Source: Gemella haemolysans (GTDB lineage: Bacteria; Bacillota; Bacilli; Staphylococcales; Gemellaceae). From it: a stretch of 8,599 bases of DNA. Within the stretch, counting starts at the first letter, position 1, and each line of letters begins with the position of its first letter. The notes under the pieces were generated by a model. It did no database searches, was not told where the DNA came from, and saw only the letters and a list, made by a program, of their open reading frames with translations. The position numbers and the translations under genes are program-made. The stretch lies in NCBI RefSeq assembly GCF_901873445.1, contig NZ_CABFLN010000047.1, positions 1-8,599 on the forward strand, in the 5' to 3' direction. Shown here in pieces: positions 1-7,729 of this stretch.

Positions 1-2
1 CG

Positions 3-3000
3 GGAGAAGAAGATGGTCTTTCAAAATTCACGAACCTTTTTGTTGAAAGAGATAATGTCACACGTTCAAAAGTGCTAGCTGATAATGAATTATCAAAAGA
101 GATTGAAAAACAAATTGATGGCGATCAGGACAAACTAGGTAAAGGTGGATACTTCTCAACAGGAGATATTCCACTAGGCAAAGACGTTGTATCCTATAAA
201 GTGCAAGTGTTTGCGGAAAATGAAAAACGTGTTGGGGTTAATAAGCAAAGTCCAAGACTTCAATATAACCTGCCTATCCTAGCCGATTTCTCAGTAATCC
301 AAGATACGGTAGAACCATCAAAAGAAGTCGCAAGAAGAATTATTAGTAAGTCAAATCTTCCAGAAGACAAGAAAAAGAAAATTATAGAAGAAATCGAAAA
401 GAGTAAGAAGACTTCTGAATTAAGATCGGCTATGTCTGGGAATGTGAAAGTTAAGTATCAAACTGTCGGTGGGACTGTATTAACACTTAAAAATACTGTA
501 AAAGGTCAAAAAGAAACTGATATAGGTAAAAAAGATACAGACGGAACATATATTGCTCAAAAAGATCAATTATTAGGTACAGATTATGATGTAACAGGCA
601 AAAAACTTGCTACTTTAACAGCAGCTGATGGTAAACGTTATAGATTGAAGAGATCATTAGAGGACAATTCGCTTGAAGATGGAAGATTAAGAACTTCTGC
701 AAGTGACACAGGTACGATGACTTCTACAGAAGCAAGAACAGTAACTTATGTATATGAGGAAGATAATACGCCACCAGCGCCGGTAGAAGTAGATGTGACC
801 AGAACAGTTAAGAGAACAATTACCTATGTAAAAGAAGATAATGTGAATGGAGCTATAATTAGAACGACTCTTGAAGAACGAAAGAAAGAAAATACAGTCG
901 AATTCACAGGAAAAGAAGTAACTGATACAGCGAATGATACGGTATCTTACAAGGATTGGACAAGCACAAATAGTAAATTCCCGAAAGTAGATACACCAGT
1001 ATTAGAAGGTTATATCGCAAATAAAGCAAGCATAGAAGAAGAAGAGGCAACAGCACCATCTTCAACTGGTGGTGTGACTAATATAACGAGAGAAGTTGTT
1101 TATACAAAACTAGGAAGTTGGGTACCGAACTTACCAGAAGGTGTAACACCGCCAAAAGGTATAGATATGACACCAAAACCATATCCAAACAATCCAAACG
1201 ACCCAACAAAACCAACAAATCCAGTATATCCTGAACCAGGAACACCAACGGATCCAAGTACACCGAAACCACCAGTGATTCCATATGTGCCAGGTTATAC
1301 ACCTAAGATCCCAACAGATCCAACAAAACCAGAGGATCCTAATACAAATCCGCTAGTACCAGTAAAACCGGTAGATCCAGCAGATCCGAAAAAAGGGTAC
1401 AAGGTACCGAATGTACCGAACGATCCTAAAAAGAATTTTGTGATTGAGTACAAACCGAATCCACAAAAAATTCTTATCAAAGTTGTTAATGTCACAACTG
1501 GAGAAGAAGTAGAATTACCTGAAGAAAAACTTGAATTTAATGGCGTTTCTGATCAAGTAGTAACAACAGAAGATAGGGAAAAAGTTGATAATAAAATTGC
1601 ATCTTTAAAACAACGAGGGTATATCGTATCAACGAAGAATCCTATATCAAAAACAACTAACTATGATACATTGGACGATTCTGAAGAAAGAGAACCAACG
1701 CAAGTTTACAAAATTGTAGTAAATGAACCAATTTTAAAAGATAAAGAAATTGTACCAGTAATACGTACAATTAAATACGTTCAAATCGATGTTAAAGATG
1801 GAAAAGAAGTCAAAACAGAACTTAATACAGAAAAAATCAAAACAAAAGTAGATAAAGTTGAATTTTCAAGAGATGCAACTACTAGTTTGACAACATATAT
1901 AACAAAATTTGGCGCTTGGGATGCTGAAACAAAAGAGTTATTAAAAGTTGATACACCTGTATTAGATGGCTATTTTGCAAATATCGCCTTTGTAGCAAAG
2001 AACACAGTTCAACCTGATACTGATTCATATGAAGTGACAGTTGAATATAGAAAAATAGGGGCATGGGTACCAAGATTACCAGAAGGTGTAACACCACCGA
2101 CAGGAACAGATATGACACCAAAACCATATCCAAACAATCCGACAGATCCAACAAAACCTGGAACACCAGTATATCCTGAACCAGGAACACCAACGGATCC
2201 AAATACACCGAAACCACCAGTGATTCCATATGTGCCAGGTTATACACCTAAGACACCAGATGGAAATCCATTAGTACCAGTAGATCCAGAACATCCAGAA
2301 AATGGATACAAGGTACCACCAGTACCAGAAACGCCTGGAAACGATACGCCGATTACGTATGAAAAAGTGCCAGATAAACCAAAACCAGAAACAACTGGTA
2401 AAAAAGAAGTGACACGTACAATCAAATACGTGGATGAAAAAGGTAATGAATTAGCTAAACCATCTACAGATAAAGTTACATTTAAGGGCAATGGTAGTGA
2501 TTGGAATGCGGTTGATGGAGATAGTACATTTGATGCGGTGAAATCACCAGTAGTTAAAGGTTATGTCTTAAAAGACCCAGCTCAAAAAGTAGTTGAAAAA
2601 GAAACAGTTAAGTCAGATGCAAAAGATGAAACAATTACTGTTACTTACACTAAAGTAGGTTCATTCGTACCGAAAGTGCCAGAAGGAGTAACACCGAAAA
2701 CTCCTCTAACACCAACACCGTATGACAACGATCCAGAAGATCCAACTAAAGTGGTAACACCAAATCCAGACAAACCACAAGATCCAAAAGATCCGAATAG
2801 TCCGAAAGTACCAGTGATTCCACAAGTACCAGGACATACTCCGGTAGTACCAAAAGACCCAACAAAACCAGTGAGTCCAGAAAACCCACTAGTACCGTTA
2901 ACACCGGTGGATCCAAACCATCCAGAAAAAGGATATAACGTACCACCAGTGCCAACAATACCAGGTCAAGATACACCAATTACGTATGTAAAAGACGGAC

Positions 3001-6000
3001 AACAAAAAGCAATCACAAGCTTCGTGGATTCAAAAGGAAATGTATTAGAAACACCAATCACAGAAACAGGAGATTCAAATACACCATTAACAAAAGACGG
3101 TGAAATCAAAGCAACAATTGCGAAATTAAAACTAAAAGGATATGATGTTGAAACTAACACTTATCCACCAAAAGGAACGTTTGACAACGATCCTAAGGTT
3201 GATCAATACTTCAAGGTGACATTAACACCACGTGTTAAACCAGTGAAACCATTTGATCCAACAAATCCGAAAGATCCAAATAAACCAGTACCAGGACAAC
3301 CAATCGATCCAGATACACCAGTAGATCCAAATAATCCAAATGATCCAACAATTCCAAGATGGACAGATGAACTAATTAAGAAACTGGACGTTAAGAAAGA
3401 AGTAACACGTACAATTAACTATGTTGACGAAAAAGGAAACAAAGTTTCTGAGAAATCAACAGACAAAGTTACATTTACACGTGAAGCTAAGATTAACGTA
3501 GTAACAGGTGAGATTACTTATGGTAATTGGACATCTACAGATAAAATATACGATGCGGTGAAATCACCAGTAGTTAAAGGTTACATCTTAAAAGATGCAA
3601 AACAAAAAGAAGTAGCATCAGAAACAGTTAGACCTGATTCAGAAGATAAAACAATTACTGTTGTTTACACTAAAGTAGGTTCATTCGTACCGAAAGTGCC
3701 GGAAGGAGTAACACCGAAAACTCCTCTAACACCAACACCGTACGACAATGATCCTAAAGATCCAAGTAAAGTGGTAACACCAAACCCGGAAAAACCACAA
3801 GATCCAAAAGATCCGAATAGTCCGAAAGTACCAGTGATCCCACAAGTACCAGGACATACTCCGGTAGTACCAAAAGACCCAACAAAACCAGTGAGTCCAG
3901 AAAACCCACTAGTACCGTTAACACCGGTGGATCCAAACCATCCAGAAAAAGGATATAACGTACCACCAGTGCCAACAATACCAGGTCAAGATACACCAAT
4001 TACGTATGTAAAAGACGGACAACAAAAAGCAATCACAAGCTTCGTGGATTCAAAAGGAAATGTATTAGAAACACCAATCACAGAAACAGGAGATTCAAAT
4101 ACACCATTAACAAAAGACGGTGAAATCAAAGCAACAATTGCGAAATTAAAACTAAAAGGATATGATGTTGAAACTAACACTTATCCACCAAAAGGAACGT
4201 TTGACAACGATCCTAAGGTTGATCAATACTTCAAGGTGACATTAACACCACGTGTTAAACCAGTGAAACCATTTGATCCAACAAATCCGAAAGATCCAAA
4301 TAAACCAGTACCAGGACAACCAATCGATCCAGATACACCAGTAGATCCAAATAATCCAAATGATCCAACAATTCCAAGGTGGACAGAGGACTTAATCAAC
4401 AAACTAGAAACTACAAAACAAGTAACACGTACAATTAATTATGTTGATGAAGAAGGAAACAAAGTTTCTGAACCATCAACAGACAAAGTTACATTTACAC
4501 GTGAAGCTAAGATTAATGTAGTAACAGGTGAGATTACTTATGGAGACTGGAAAGCAGTTGGTGGAGATAGTACATTTGATAAAGTATCATCACCAGTAGT
4601 TAAAGGTTACATCCTTAAAGACCCAGCTCAAAAAGAAGTTGCTGAAAGAAAAGGAATAACACCAACTGTTGCAAATCAAACGATTGAAGTGGTTTACAAG
4701 AAACTTGGTTCATGGATACCAAGAATTCCAGAAGGTGTAAAACCACCAGAAGGAACAGATATGACACCAAAACCATATCCAAATAATCCAACAGATCCAA
4801 CGAAACCAGGAACACCGACAGAAACAGTTCCTCATGTACCAGGACATACTCCGGTAGTACCGAAAGACCCAACGAAACCAGTGAGTCCAGAAAACCCACT
4901 AGTACCGTTAACTCCAGTAGATCCAAAAGACCCAACGAAAGGTTATAACATTCCACCGGTACCAGAGAATCCAAGTCAGGATATTCCAATCGAGTATGTA
5001 AAAGACGGACAACAAAGAGCGATTGTAAACTTCGTAGATGAAAACGGAAATTCAGTAGCTGCGTCTATTTTACAAACTGGTAAAGCAGGAGATAAATTCA
5101 CGAAAGATGCATTAGTGAAATCTACAATTTCTGCATTAGAAGCTAAAGGATATGAAGTGAAAACAAACGAATATCCTAAAGAAGGTACAGGGGTATTTGA
5201 TAATGATACTAAGGTAGATCAAATCTTCACAGTAACAGTTCGTAAGATTGAAGTTCTTCCACCGACACCAAGAGTCATTGAACGCCCAGGAGGAAATACT
5301 TTAGTAGAAGTTGGCGTGCCGAATAAGGATGCAGATACGTTGAACATCTGGTATACAAAACGAAATAATCCAAACGCTCCAAGAGAAGAGATTGTTACTA
5401 AGAAAGACAAAGATGGAACATGGAAAATTGAAAAAGCTCCAGAAGGAGTTACAGTTAATCCAAGTACCGGAATAGTTTCTATCCCAGGTAATAAAATTCA
5501 GCCGAAGACATGGATTGATACTCAAACGAAACATGAAACTAAGACTAGTAAGATTGTATCAGTAATACCGAATATTCATGACTTAAAAGAATTTGTAGGA
5601 ACAACAGAATGGATTGACGTTGAAGGTAAAGTCTTGAAACCAAGAGAAGAAGGTATTCATGAAAAAGGAAGATTTGACAATCTTGTTTGGTTAGCGACTA
5701 TCCTTGAAGGTGATAAGATTACACATATTTTCGGACCAGGAACACCAACAGTTGACAAACCAGAATACAAGGTTACAGTATGGTTTGATGAAAATGGAAA
5801 TCCAATTAAACCGGACAAACCTGGTACTTATGAATCAGGAAAAATTCCTGGATATAGATTTATTACGACTACAACGAAAGATGGTGTTACTGTTCATAAA
5901 TTTGAAAAAATAACACCAGTAGATCCTAATGTTGTACCTGGTAAGGTAACTGAAAAACAACAAGTTAAACGACTTGCAAATACAGGAGAAACAGAAACTA

Positions 6001-6077
6001 ATACAGGTCTAGCAGGTCTAGGATTAGCAATGTTTGGAATAGCATTAGCAGCGATTAAACGTCGTAAAGATAAATAA
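3..6077 (+). CDS. Giant LPXTG-type surface adhesin with Mub/MucBP repeats, 5'-truncated by the window
   Basis: The frame is open from position 3, so the gene begins upstream and the GTG at 72 is internal; no signal peptide is visible. Numbering the codon at 3 as residue 1, 2,024 residues are present. In order they show a short GA-like helical stretch (about 105-147), a MucBP-like domain (146-252), five Mub-B2-like domains (about 263-373, 580-690, 800-888, 1131-1228, 1471-1570; core RTI-x-YVDEKGN and SPVVKGY) and four MucBP-type domains (about 489-578, 1000-1079, 1340-1419, 1669-1755). Long proline-rich linkers built on DP-x-KP and VPGHTPVVP join them. Near the C-terminus are an Ig-like segment (1758-1845), two W-x-D-x-x-G repeats (1857-1970), and a sorting signal LANTG (1991), hydrophobic stretch and KRRKDK tail. 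Family knowledge suggests adhesion to mucin or host glycans after sortase anchoring; the ligand is inferred. A terminator follows, so transcription probably ends here. Confidence 0.93.
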   Translation, partial: GEEDGLSKFTNLFVERDNVTRSKVLADNELSKEIEKQIDGDQDKLGKGGYFSTGDIPLGKDVVSYKVQVFAENEKRVGVNKQSPRLQYNLPILADFSVIQDTVEPSKEVARRIISKSNLPEDKKKKIIEEIEKSKKTSELRSAMSGNVKVKYQTVGGTVLTLKNTVKGQKETDIGKKDTDGTYIAQKDQLLGTDYDVTGKKLATLTAADGKRYRLKRSLEDNSLEDGRLRTSASDTGTMTSTEARTVTYVYEEDNTPPAPVEVDVTRTVKRTITYVKEDNVNGAIIRTTLEERKKENTVEFTGKEVTDTANDTVSYKDWTSTNSKFPKVDTPVLEGYIANKASIEEEEATAPSSTGGVTNITREVVYTKLGSWVPNLPEGVTPPKGIDMTPKPYPNNPNDPTKPTNPVYPEPGTPTDPSTPKPPVIPYVPGYTPKIPTDPTKPEDPNTNPLVPVKPVDPADPKKGYKVPNVPNDPKKNFVIEYKPNPQKILIKVVNVTTGEEVELPEEKLEFNGVSDQVVTTEDREKVDNKIASLKQRGYIVSTKNPISKTTNYDTLDDSEEREPTQVYKIVVNEPILKDKEIVPVIRTIKYVQIDVKDGKEVKTELNTEKIKTKVDKVEFSRDATTSLTTYITKFGAWDAETKELLKVDTPVLDGYFANIAFVAKNTVQPDTDSYEVTVEYRKIGAWVPRLPEGVTPPTGTDMTPKPYPNNPTDPTKPGTPVYPEPGTPTDPNTPKPPVIPYVPGYTPKTPDGNPLVPVDPEHPENGYKVPPVPETPGNDTPITYEKVPDKPKPETTGKKEVTRTIKYVDEKGNELAKPSTDKVTFKGNGSDWNAVDGDSTFDAVKSPVVKGYVLKDPAQKVVEKETVKSDAKDETITVTYTKVGSFVPKVPEGVTPKTPLTPTPYDNDPEDPTKVVTPNPDKPQDPKDPNSPKVPVIPQVPGHTPVVPKDPTKPVSPENPLVPLTPVDPNHPEKGYNVPPVPTIPGQDTPITYVKDGQQKAITSFVDSKGNVLETPITETGDSNTPLTKDGEIKATIAKLKLKGYDVETNTYPPKGTFDNDPKVDQYFKVTLTPRVKPVKPFDPTNPKDPNKPVPGQPIDPDTPVDPNNPNDPTIPRWTDELIKKLDVKKEVTRTINYVDEKGNKVSEKSTDKVTFTREAKINVVTGEITYGNWTSTDKIYDAVKSPVVKGYILKDAKQKEVASETVRPDSEDKTITVVYTKVGSFVPKVPEGVTPKTPLTPTPYDNDPKDPSKVVTPNPEKPQDPKDPNSPKVPVIPQVPGHTPVVPKDPTKPVSPENPLVPLTPVDPNHPEKGYNVPPVPTIPGQDTPITYVKDGQQKAITSFVDSKGNVLETPITETGDSNTPLTKDGEIKATIAKLKLKGYDVETNTYPPKGTFDNDPKVDQYFKVTLTPRVKPVKPFDPTNPKDPNKPVPGQPIDPDTPVDPNNPNDPTIPRWTEDLINKLETTKQVTRTINYVDEEGNKVSEPSTDKVTFTREAKINVVTGEITYGDWKAVGGDSTFDKVSSPVVKGYILKDPAQKEVAERKGITPTVANQTIEVVYKKLGSWIPRIPEGVKPPEGTDMTPKPYPNNPTDPTKPGTPTETVPHVPGHTPVVPKDPTKPVSPENPLVPLTPVDPKDPTKGYNIPPVPENPSQDIPIEYVKDGQQRAIVNFVDENGNSVAASILQTGKAGDKFTKDALVKSTISALEAKGYEVKTNEYPKEGTGVFDNDTKVDQIFTVTVRKIEVLPPTPRVIERPGGNTLVEVGVPNKDADTLNIWYTKRNNPNAPREEIVTKKDKDGTWKIEKAPEGVTVNPSTGIVSIPGNKIQPKTWIDTQTKHETKTSKIVSVIPNIHDLKEFVGTTEWIDVEGKVLKPREEGIHEKGRFDNLVWLATILEGDKITHIFGPGTPTVDKPEYKVTVWFDENGNPIKPDKPGTYESGKIPGYRFITTTTKDGVTVHKFEKITPVDPNVVPGKVTEKQQVKRLANTGETETNTGLAGLGLAMFGIALAAIKRRKDK
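1119..1308 (+). repeat. Proline-rich linker repeat, type 1, copy 1
   Basis: This encodes the linker from WVPNLPEG through VPGYTPK. It aligns without gaps to 2064-2253 at a fixed offset of 945 bp (315 codons), with long identical stretches such as the one starting at 1221 (PVYPEPGTPTDP). It links a Mub-B2-like domain to the next domain and probably acts as a rigid wall-spanning spacer. Confidence 0.85.
2064..2253 (+). repeat. Proline-rich linker repeat, type 1, copy 2
   Basis: This is the second copy of the 1119-1308 linker, encoding WVPRLPEG through VPGYTPK. The first half of the same linker (TDMTPKPYPNNPTDPTKPGTP) reappears near 4755-4820, where it is fused to a different linker type. Confidence 0.85.
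2532..3551 (+). repeat. Tandem 1,020-bp intragenic repeat, unit 1
   Basis: Sequence here matches sequence exactly 1,020 bp (340 codons) downstream. The unit holds the second half of a Mub-B2-like domain, a type 2 proline linker (VPGHTPVVPKDPTKP), a whole MucBP-type domain, a second linker and the first half of the next Mub-B2-like domain. Its stretch 2820-3358 is identical base for base to 3840-4378, while 2645-2819 differs at about ten positions. Confidence 0.93.
3552..4577 (+). repeat. Tandem 1,020-bp intragenic repeat, unit 2
   Basis: This is the second unit of the in-frame duplication. The offset of 1,020 bp holds to about 4555. Two extra codons then appear (KAVGGDSTFD in place of TSTDKIYD), and a diverged partial third unit begins near 4578. 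The length is a multiple of three, so copy number can change without breaking the frame. Confidence 0.92.
5973..6077 (+). other. C-terminal cell-wall sorting signal with non-canonical LANTG core
   Basis: The last 34 residues have the three parts of a sortase substrate: the pentapeptide LANTG followed by E (5973-5990), a hydrophobic segment (GLAGLGLAMFGIALAAI) and a basic tail (KRRKDK). The usual Pro at the second position is Ala, encoded GCA; one base change from CCA would give this. Housekeeping sortase A normally prefers LPXTG, whereas LAXTG is associated with class E sortases of actinobacteria. Anchoring is therefore likely but not certain. Confidence 0.85.
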
Positions 6078-6082
6078 CATTG

Positions 6083-6110
6083 AAAGAGAAGCAAAATTTG
6101 CTTCTCTTTT
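6083..6110 (+). terminator. Intrinsic terminator after the adhesin gene
   Basis: Six bases after the stop codon, AAAGAGAAGCA pairs perfectly with TGCTTCTCTTT (11 bp) around a tiny A/T loop, ending in a short T run. It separates the adhesin transcript from the next gene. Confidence 0.85.
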
Positions 6111-6180
6111 GGTTATTTATTTGGTTGTATATTAAGTGTAAGTGTCCAATGACAATGTAATTAATTTGAATTTACACAGG

Positions 6181-6210
6181 TTAATATAGAAAAACGTGAA
6201 AATGTATGAT
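6181..6210 (+). promoter_or_regulatory. Possible weak sigma-A-type promoter for the membrane protein gene
   Basis: TTAATA (6181-6186) lies 18 bp before TATGAT (6205-6210), about 75 bp upstream of the start codon. Both hexamers are imperfect and the region is very AT-rich, so chance matches are likely. A promoter is expected in the 6111-6280 gap because a terminator precedes it. I see nothing else definite in that gap. Confidence 0.3.
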
Positions 6211-6286
6211 AATATAGTAGTATAAAAATGTTTTTAATTTTTTTAATATAAATATGTAATGTGTTAAGGAATATAGGAGATAGTAT

Positions 6287-7435
6287 ATGGGGAATAATAA
6301 TCAAAAACATAATAACAACGAATATAATAGCGGTTATCAGAATCAGAATACAAATTATTACGATAATTATCAAAGTCAGGAATTTATGAATTATAATGAC
6401 GTCGATTATGACCAAAGTCAAATTTATAATGAAAATTATCAGAGTCAAAATATGTATAACGATCAATATAATCAAAGTACTAATTTTAATGGTAACTTTC
6501 AGAATCAGGATATGCAGGGGTATAACGATCAGTATAGTCAGGGAACAAATGATTACGATGTAAATTATCAAGATCAAAATATGAATTATAATACACAGCA
6601 ATATCAAGAAAATTATAATATGTATAATGATAATAATCAATTCCAAACTAATAACCAGGAATATTATGAACAAAATGATAATAGTTTTAATCCAGTATAT
6701 GAAGAATACGCAGAACCTAAGAAAAGAACAGGTATAATACTATTAGTTAGTTTTCTAATTATTGGTCTTTTAGCAATATCTGGATATTTTGCATATAATA
6801 AATATATTGTTAATAAAAAGGCGGTAGTTAATCTTAATCAATATGAGATAGAGTTTAAGCCATACGGAACTGACGGTGATGGTACTGCAGCAGCAGATAT
6901 TAAGAAAATTCCAACAGTAGAAAACTCAGATGGAAGTGTAACACAATTTTTACAAGAGCCCACTATAACTTATAGTAAATCAAATAACTTAAAAAATGGA
7001 GAAAAAGTCGAAGTAACAATAAGTCTAAGTAAATCCTCTGCTGATGCTAAAAAACTTGAACTCAAAGGTGAATTTAAACGTTCTTATACTGTAAGAGGAT
7101 TAAGTGAAAAATCTAAAGATAACAGTAGCAGTAAAGACAGTAAATCATCTTCAAGTAGTATAGTCCTTAGAGAAGATAGTTCTGTGAATACTAAAGAACT
7201 TAGTGATTCCCAAGTAGGAGACTGGGCTAGAGCTATATATATCAAAGAATTTTCTCGTAATTCTTCAACATCTGATTTCTCATATGATGTTTGGTTAGGT
7301 AGTGACCACTTAGCTTATGTTAATTTGAAAAAAGATAGAAGTATTGTAGGAAAATACAGAGTAAATGCAAGTGGTAGACTTGAACACTACGAAAATAGCG
7401 GATGGGTAGTTGTAAGTAGTACCTTTACTTCTTAA
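6287..7435 (+). CDS. Single-pass membrane protein with Asn/Gln/Tyr-rich N-terminus and extracytoplasmic C-terminal domains
   Basis: The ATG at 6287 has AGGAG at 6275-6279, seven bases away. The protein has 382 residues. Residues 1-145 are low-complexity N, Q, Y, D with imperfect repeats starting N(Y/F)Q-x-Q. KKRTG precedes one transmembrane helix at about 149-169. Residues 180-272 contain FKPYGTDGDGTA and NGEKVEVTI, resembling the GYDGYGTA / L-x-NGD-x-V pattern seen in YvbJ/TcaA-like Gram-positive membrane proteins. A Ser/Lys/Asp-rich linker (273-292) leads to a compact C-terminal domain (about 300-382) with DSQVGDWARAIY and GWVVVSS, recalling small lactobacillal lipoprotein-type domains. Family links are from memory and tentative. 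By analogy with YvbJ/TcaA the N-terminus would be cytoplasmic and the rest outside, but lysines flank both ends of the helix. Its role is unknown. Confidence 0.88.
   Translation: MGNNNQKHNNNEYNSGYQNQNTNYYDNYQSQEFMNYNDVDYDQSQIYNENYQSQNMYNDQYNQSTNFNGNFQNQDMQGYNDQYSQGTNDYDVNYQDQNMNYNTQQYQENYNMYNDNNQFQTNNQEYYEQNDNSFNPVYEEYAEPKKRTGIILLVSFLIIGLLAISGYFAYNKYIVNKKAVVNLNQYEIEFKPYGTDGDGTAAADIKKIPTVENSDGSVTQFLQEPTITYSKSNNLKNGEKVEVTISLSKSSADAKKLELKGEFKRSYTVRGLSEKSKDNSSSKDSKSSSSSIVLREDSSVNTKELSDSQVGDWARAIYIKEFSRNSSTSDFSYDVWLGSDHLAYVNLKKDRSIVGKYRVNASGRLEHYENSGWVVVSSTFTS
6365..6658 (+). repeat. Degenerate tandem repeats encoding the N/Q/Y-rich segment
   Basis: Repeat starts (codons AAT/AAC then TAT/TTT, reading NYQ, NFQ or NYN) occur at 6365, 6434, 6494, 6563 and 6611, giving periods of 69, 60, 69 and 48 bp, all multiples of three. 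The typical unit reads NYQSQNMYNDQY. Copies differ at many third positions, so they are old or selected at protein level rather than freshly amplified. Confidence 0.75.
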
Positions 7436-7446
7436 ACGATGTAATC

Positions 7447-7485
7447 GAAATATTTTTATATTTAATAAAAAAATAGTAAAAACTA
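7447..7485 (+). repeat. 39-bp AT-rich direct repeat flanking the RNA/toxin-like cassette, copy 1
   Basis: It matches 8538-8575 with two substitutions and one single-base indel. It sits 11 bp after the stop codon of the membrane protein gene and 6 bp before the -35 box of the RNA promoter. The similarity probably continues: five bases after each copy comes ATTGACAA here and ACTGATAA in copy 2. Confidence 0.75.
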
Positions 7486-7491
7486 TATGGA

Positions 7492-7521
7492 TTGACAATA
7501 ATTTATAAACGGTGCTATAAT
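7492..7521 (+). promoter_or_regulatory. Near-consensus sigma-A promoter with extended -10, driving the structured RNA
   Basis: A perfect TTGACA (7492-7497) lies 18 bp before a perfect TATAAT (7516-7521), which is preceded by TGC at 7513-7515, an extended -10 element. Predicted transcription start is near 7528. This is by far the strongest promoter in the window and points to an abundant, probably constitutive RNA. No operator is evident. Confidence 0.9.
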
Positions 7522-7527
7522 AATTAT

Positions 7528-7721
7528 AAAGATAATATTACTTTGTGGGCTAGTGGATATGGTCTGCACCCGCCTGTGGGCTCAATATACATCATCATGT
7601 TTGTTGAGAAAAAGAATATCAGGACTACCTACCCTTGAGGAATAGATAGGGCATATCTAGCGTGAGGTGAAACTCAATACGTGAAAGAGAAGGAAGTTCT
7701 AGGGCTTCCTTCTCTTTTTTT
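7528..7721 (+). ncRNA. Structured small RNA of about 190 nt, family not recognised
   Basis: It is bounded by a near-consensus promoter and a strong terminator, and no convincing reading frame lies between them. GCTAG (7549-7553) pairs with CTAGC (7657-7661) and ATATG (7557-7561) with CATAT (7652-7656), leaving a 3-nt TGG bulge; this long-range helix encloses the middle. Inside, CTCAA/TTGAG with inner ACAT/ATGT forms a hairpin at 7581-7607, and CCTA (7628-7631) can pair with TAGG (7647-7650). After the helix, TGAG/CTCA forms a small hairpin at 7663-7676. TGTGGGCT occurs twice (7544-7551 and 7575-7582). It is locally richer in G+C than the surrounding non-coding DNA. I saw no SRP, tmRNA or RNase P signature. 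6S RNA cannot be excluded; an RNA antitoxin or leader for the downstream gene is an alternative. Confidence 0.72.
7684..7721 (+). terminator. Strong intrinsic terminator of the structured RNA
   Basis: AAAGAGAAGGAAG (7684-7696) and CTTCCTTCTCTTT (7705-7717) pair perfectly over 13 bp around an 8-nt loop, and the T run continues to 7721. The ribosome binding site of the next frame starts at the following base, so that frame would be expressed mainly by read-through. Confidence 0.93.
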
Positions 7722-7726
7722 AGGAG
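7722..7726 (+). promoter_or_regulatory. Ribosome binding site abutting the terminator T-tract
   Basis: AGGAG begins directly after the last T of the terminator. It lies 3 bases before the ATG at 7730 and 9 bases before the in-frame ATG at 7736, so 7736 is the likelier start. No separate promoter fits between terminator and start codon. Confidence 0.65.
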
Positions 7727-7729
7727 AAG

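Noticed and set aside
72..74. GTG as start codon of the adhesin
   Set aside because: The frame is open upstream to position 3 with the same protein character (GEEDGLSKFTNLFVERDN), and there is no ribosome binding site or signal peptide after 72. The gene simply enters from outside the window.
1119..4910. CRISPR-like array from the regular repeats
   Set aside because: The repeats are long, coding and in phase with the adhesin; there are no short palindromic repeats with unique spacers.
1078..5534. Many minus-strand open frames of 60-125 codons across the adhesin
   Set aside because: They recur at the repeat spacing and are the antisense of proline/threonine-rich codons, giving Leu/Val/Phe/Ser-rich nonsense proteins without ribosome binding sites.
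5704..5913. Plus-strand 69-codon frame inside the adhesin 3' end
   Set aside because: It overlaps a well-supported coding frame and has no initiation site or recognisable product.
6161..6673. Minus-strand 170-codon Ile/Leu-rich frame resembling a membrane protein
   Set aside because: It is the antisense of AAT/TAT/CAA/GAT codons in the N/Q/Y-rich gene, which read as ATT, ATA and similar on the other strand. The hydrophobicity is a codon artefact.
7528..7721. SRP RNA, tmRNA, RNase P RNA, T-box or common riboswitch
   Set aside because: None of their conserved cores is visible (for example no GGTCAGG-type SRP loop, no AGGGTGG T-box motif, no tRNA-like acceptor end). 6S RNA was not excluded, only not supported.
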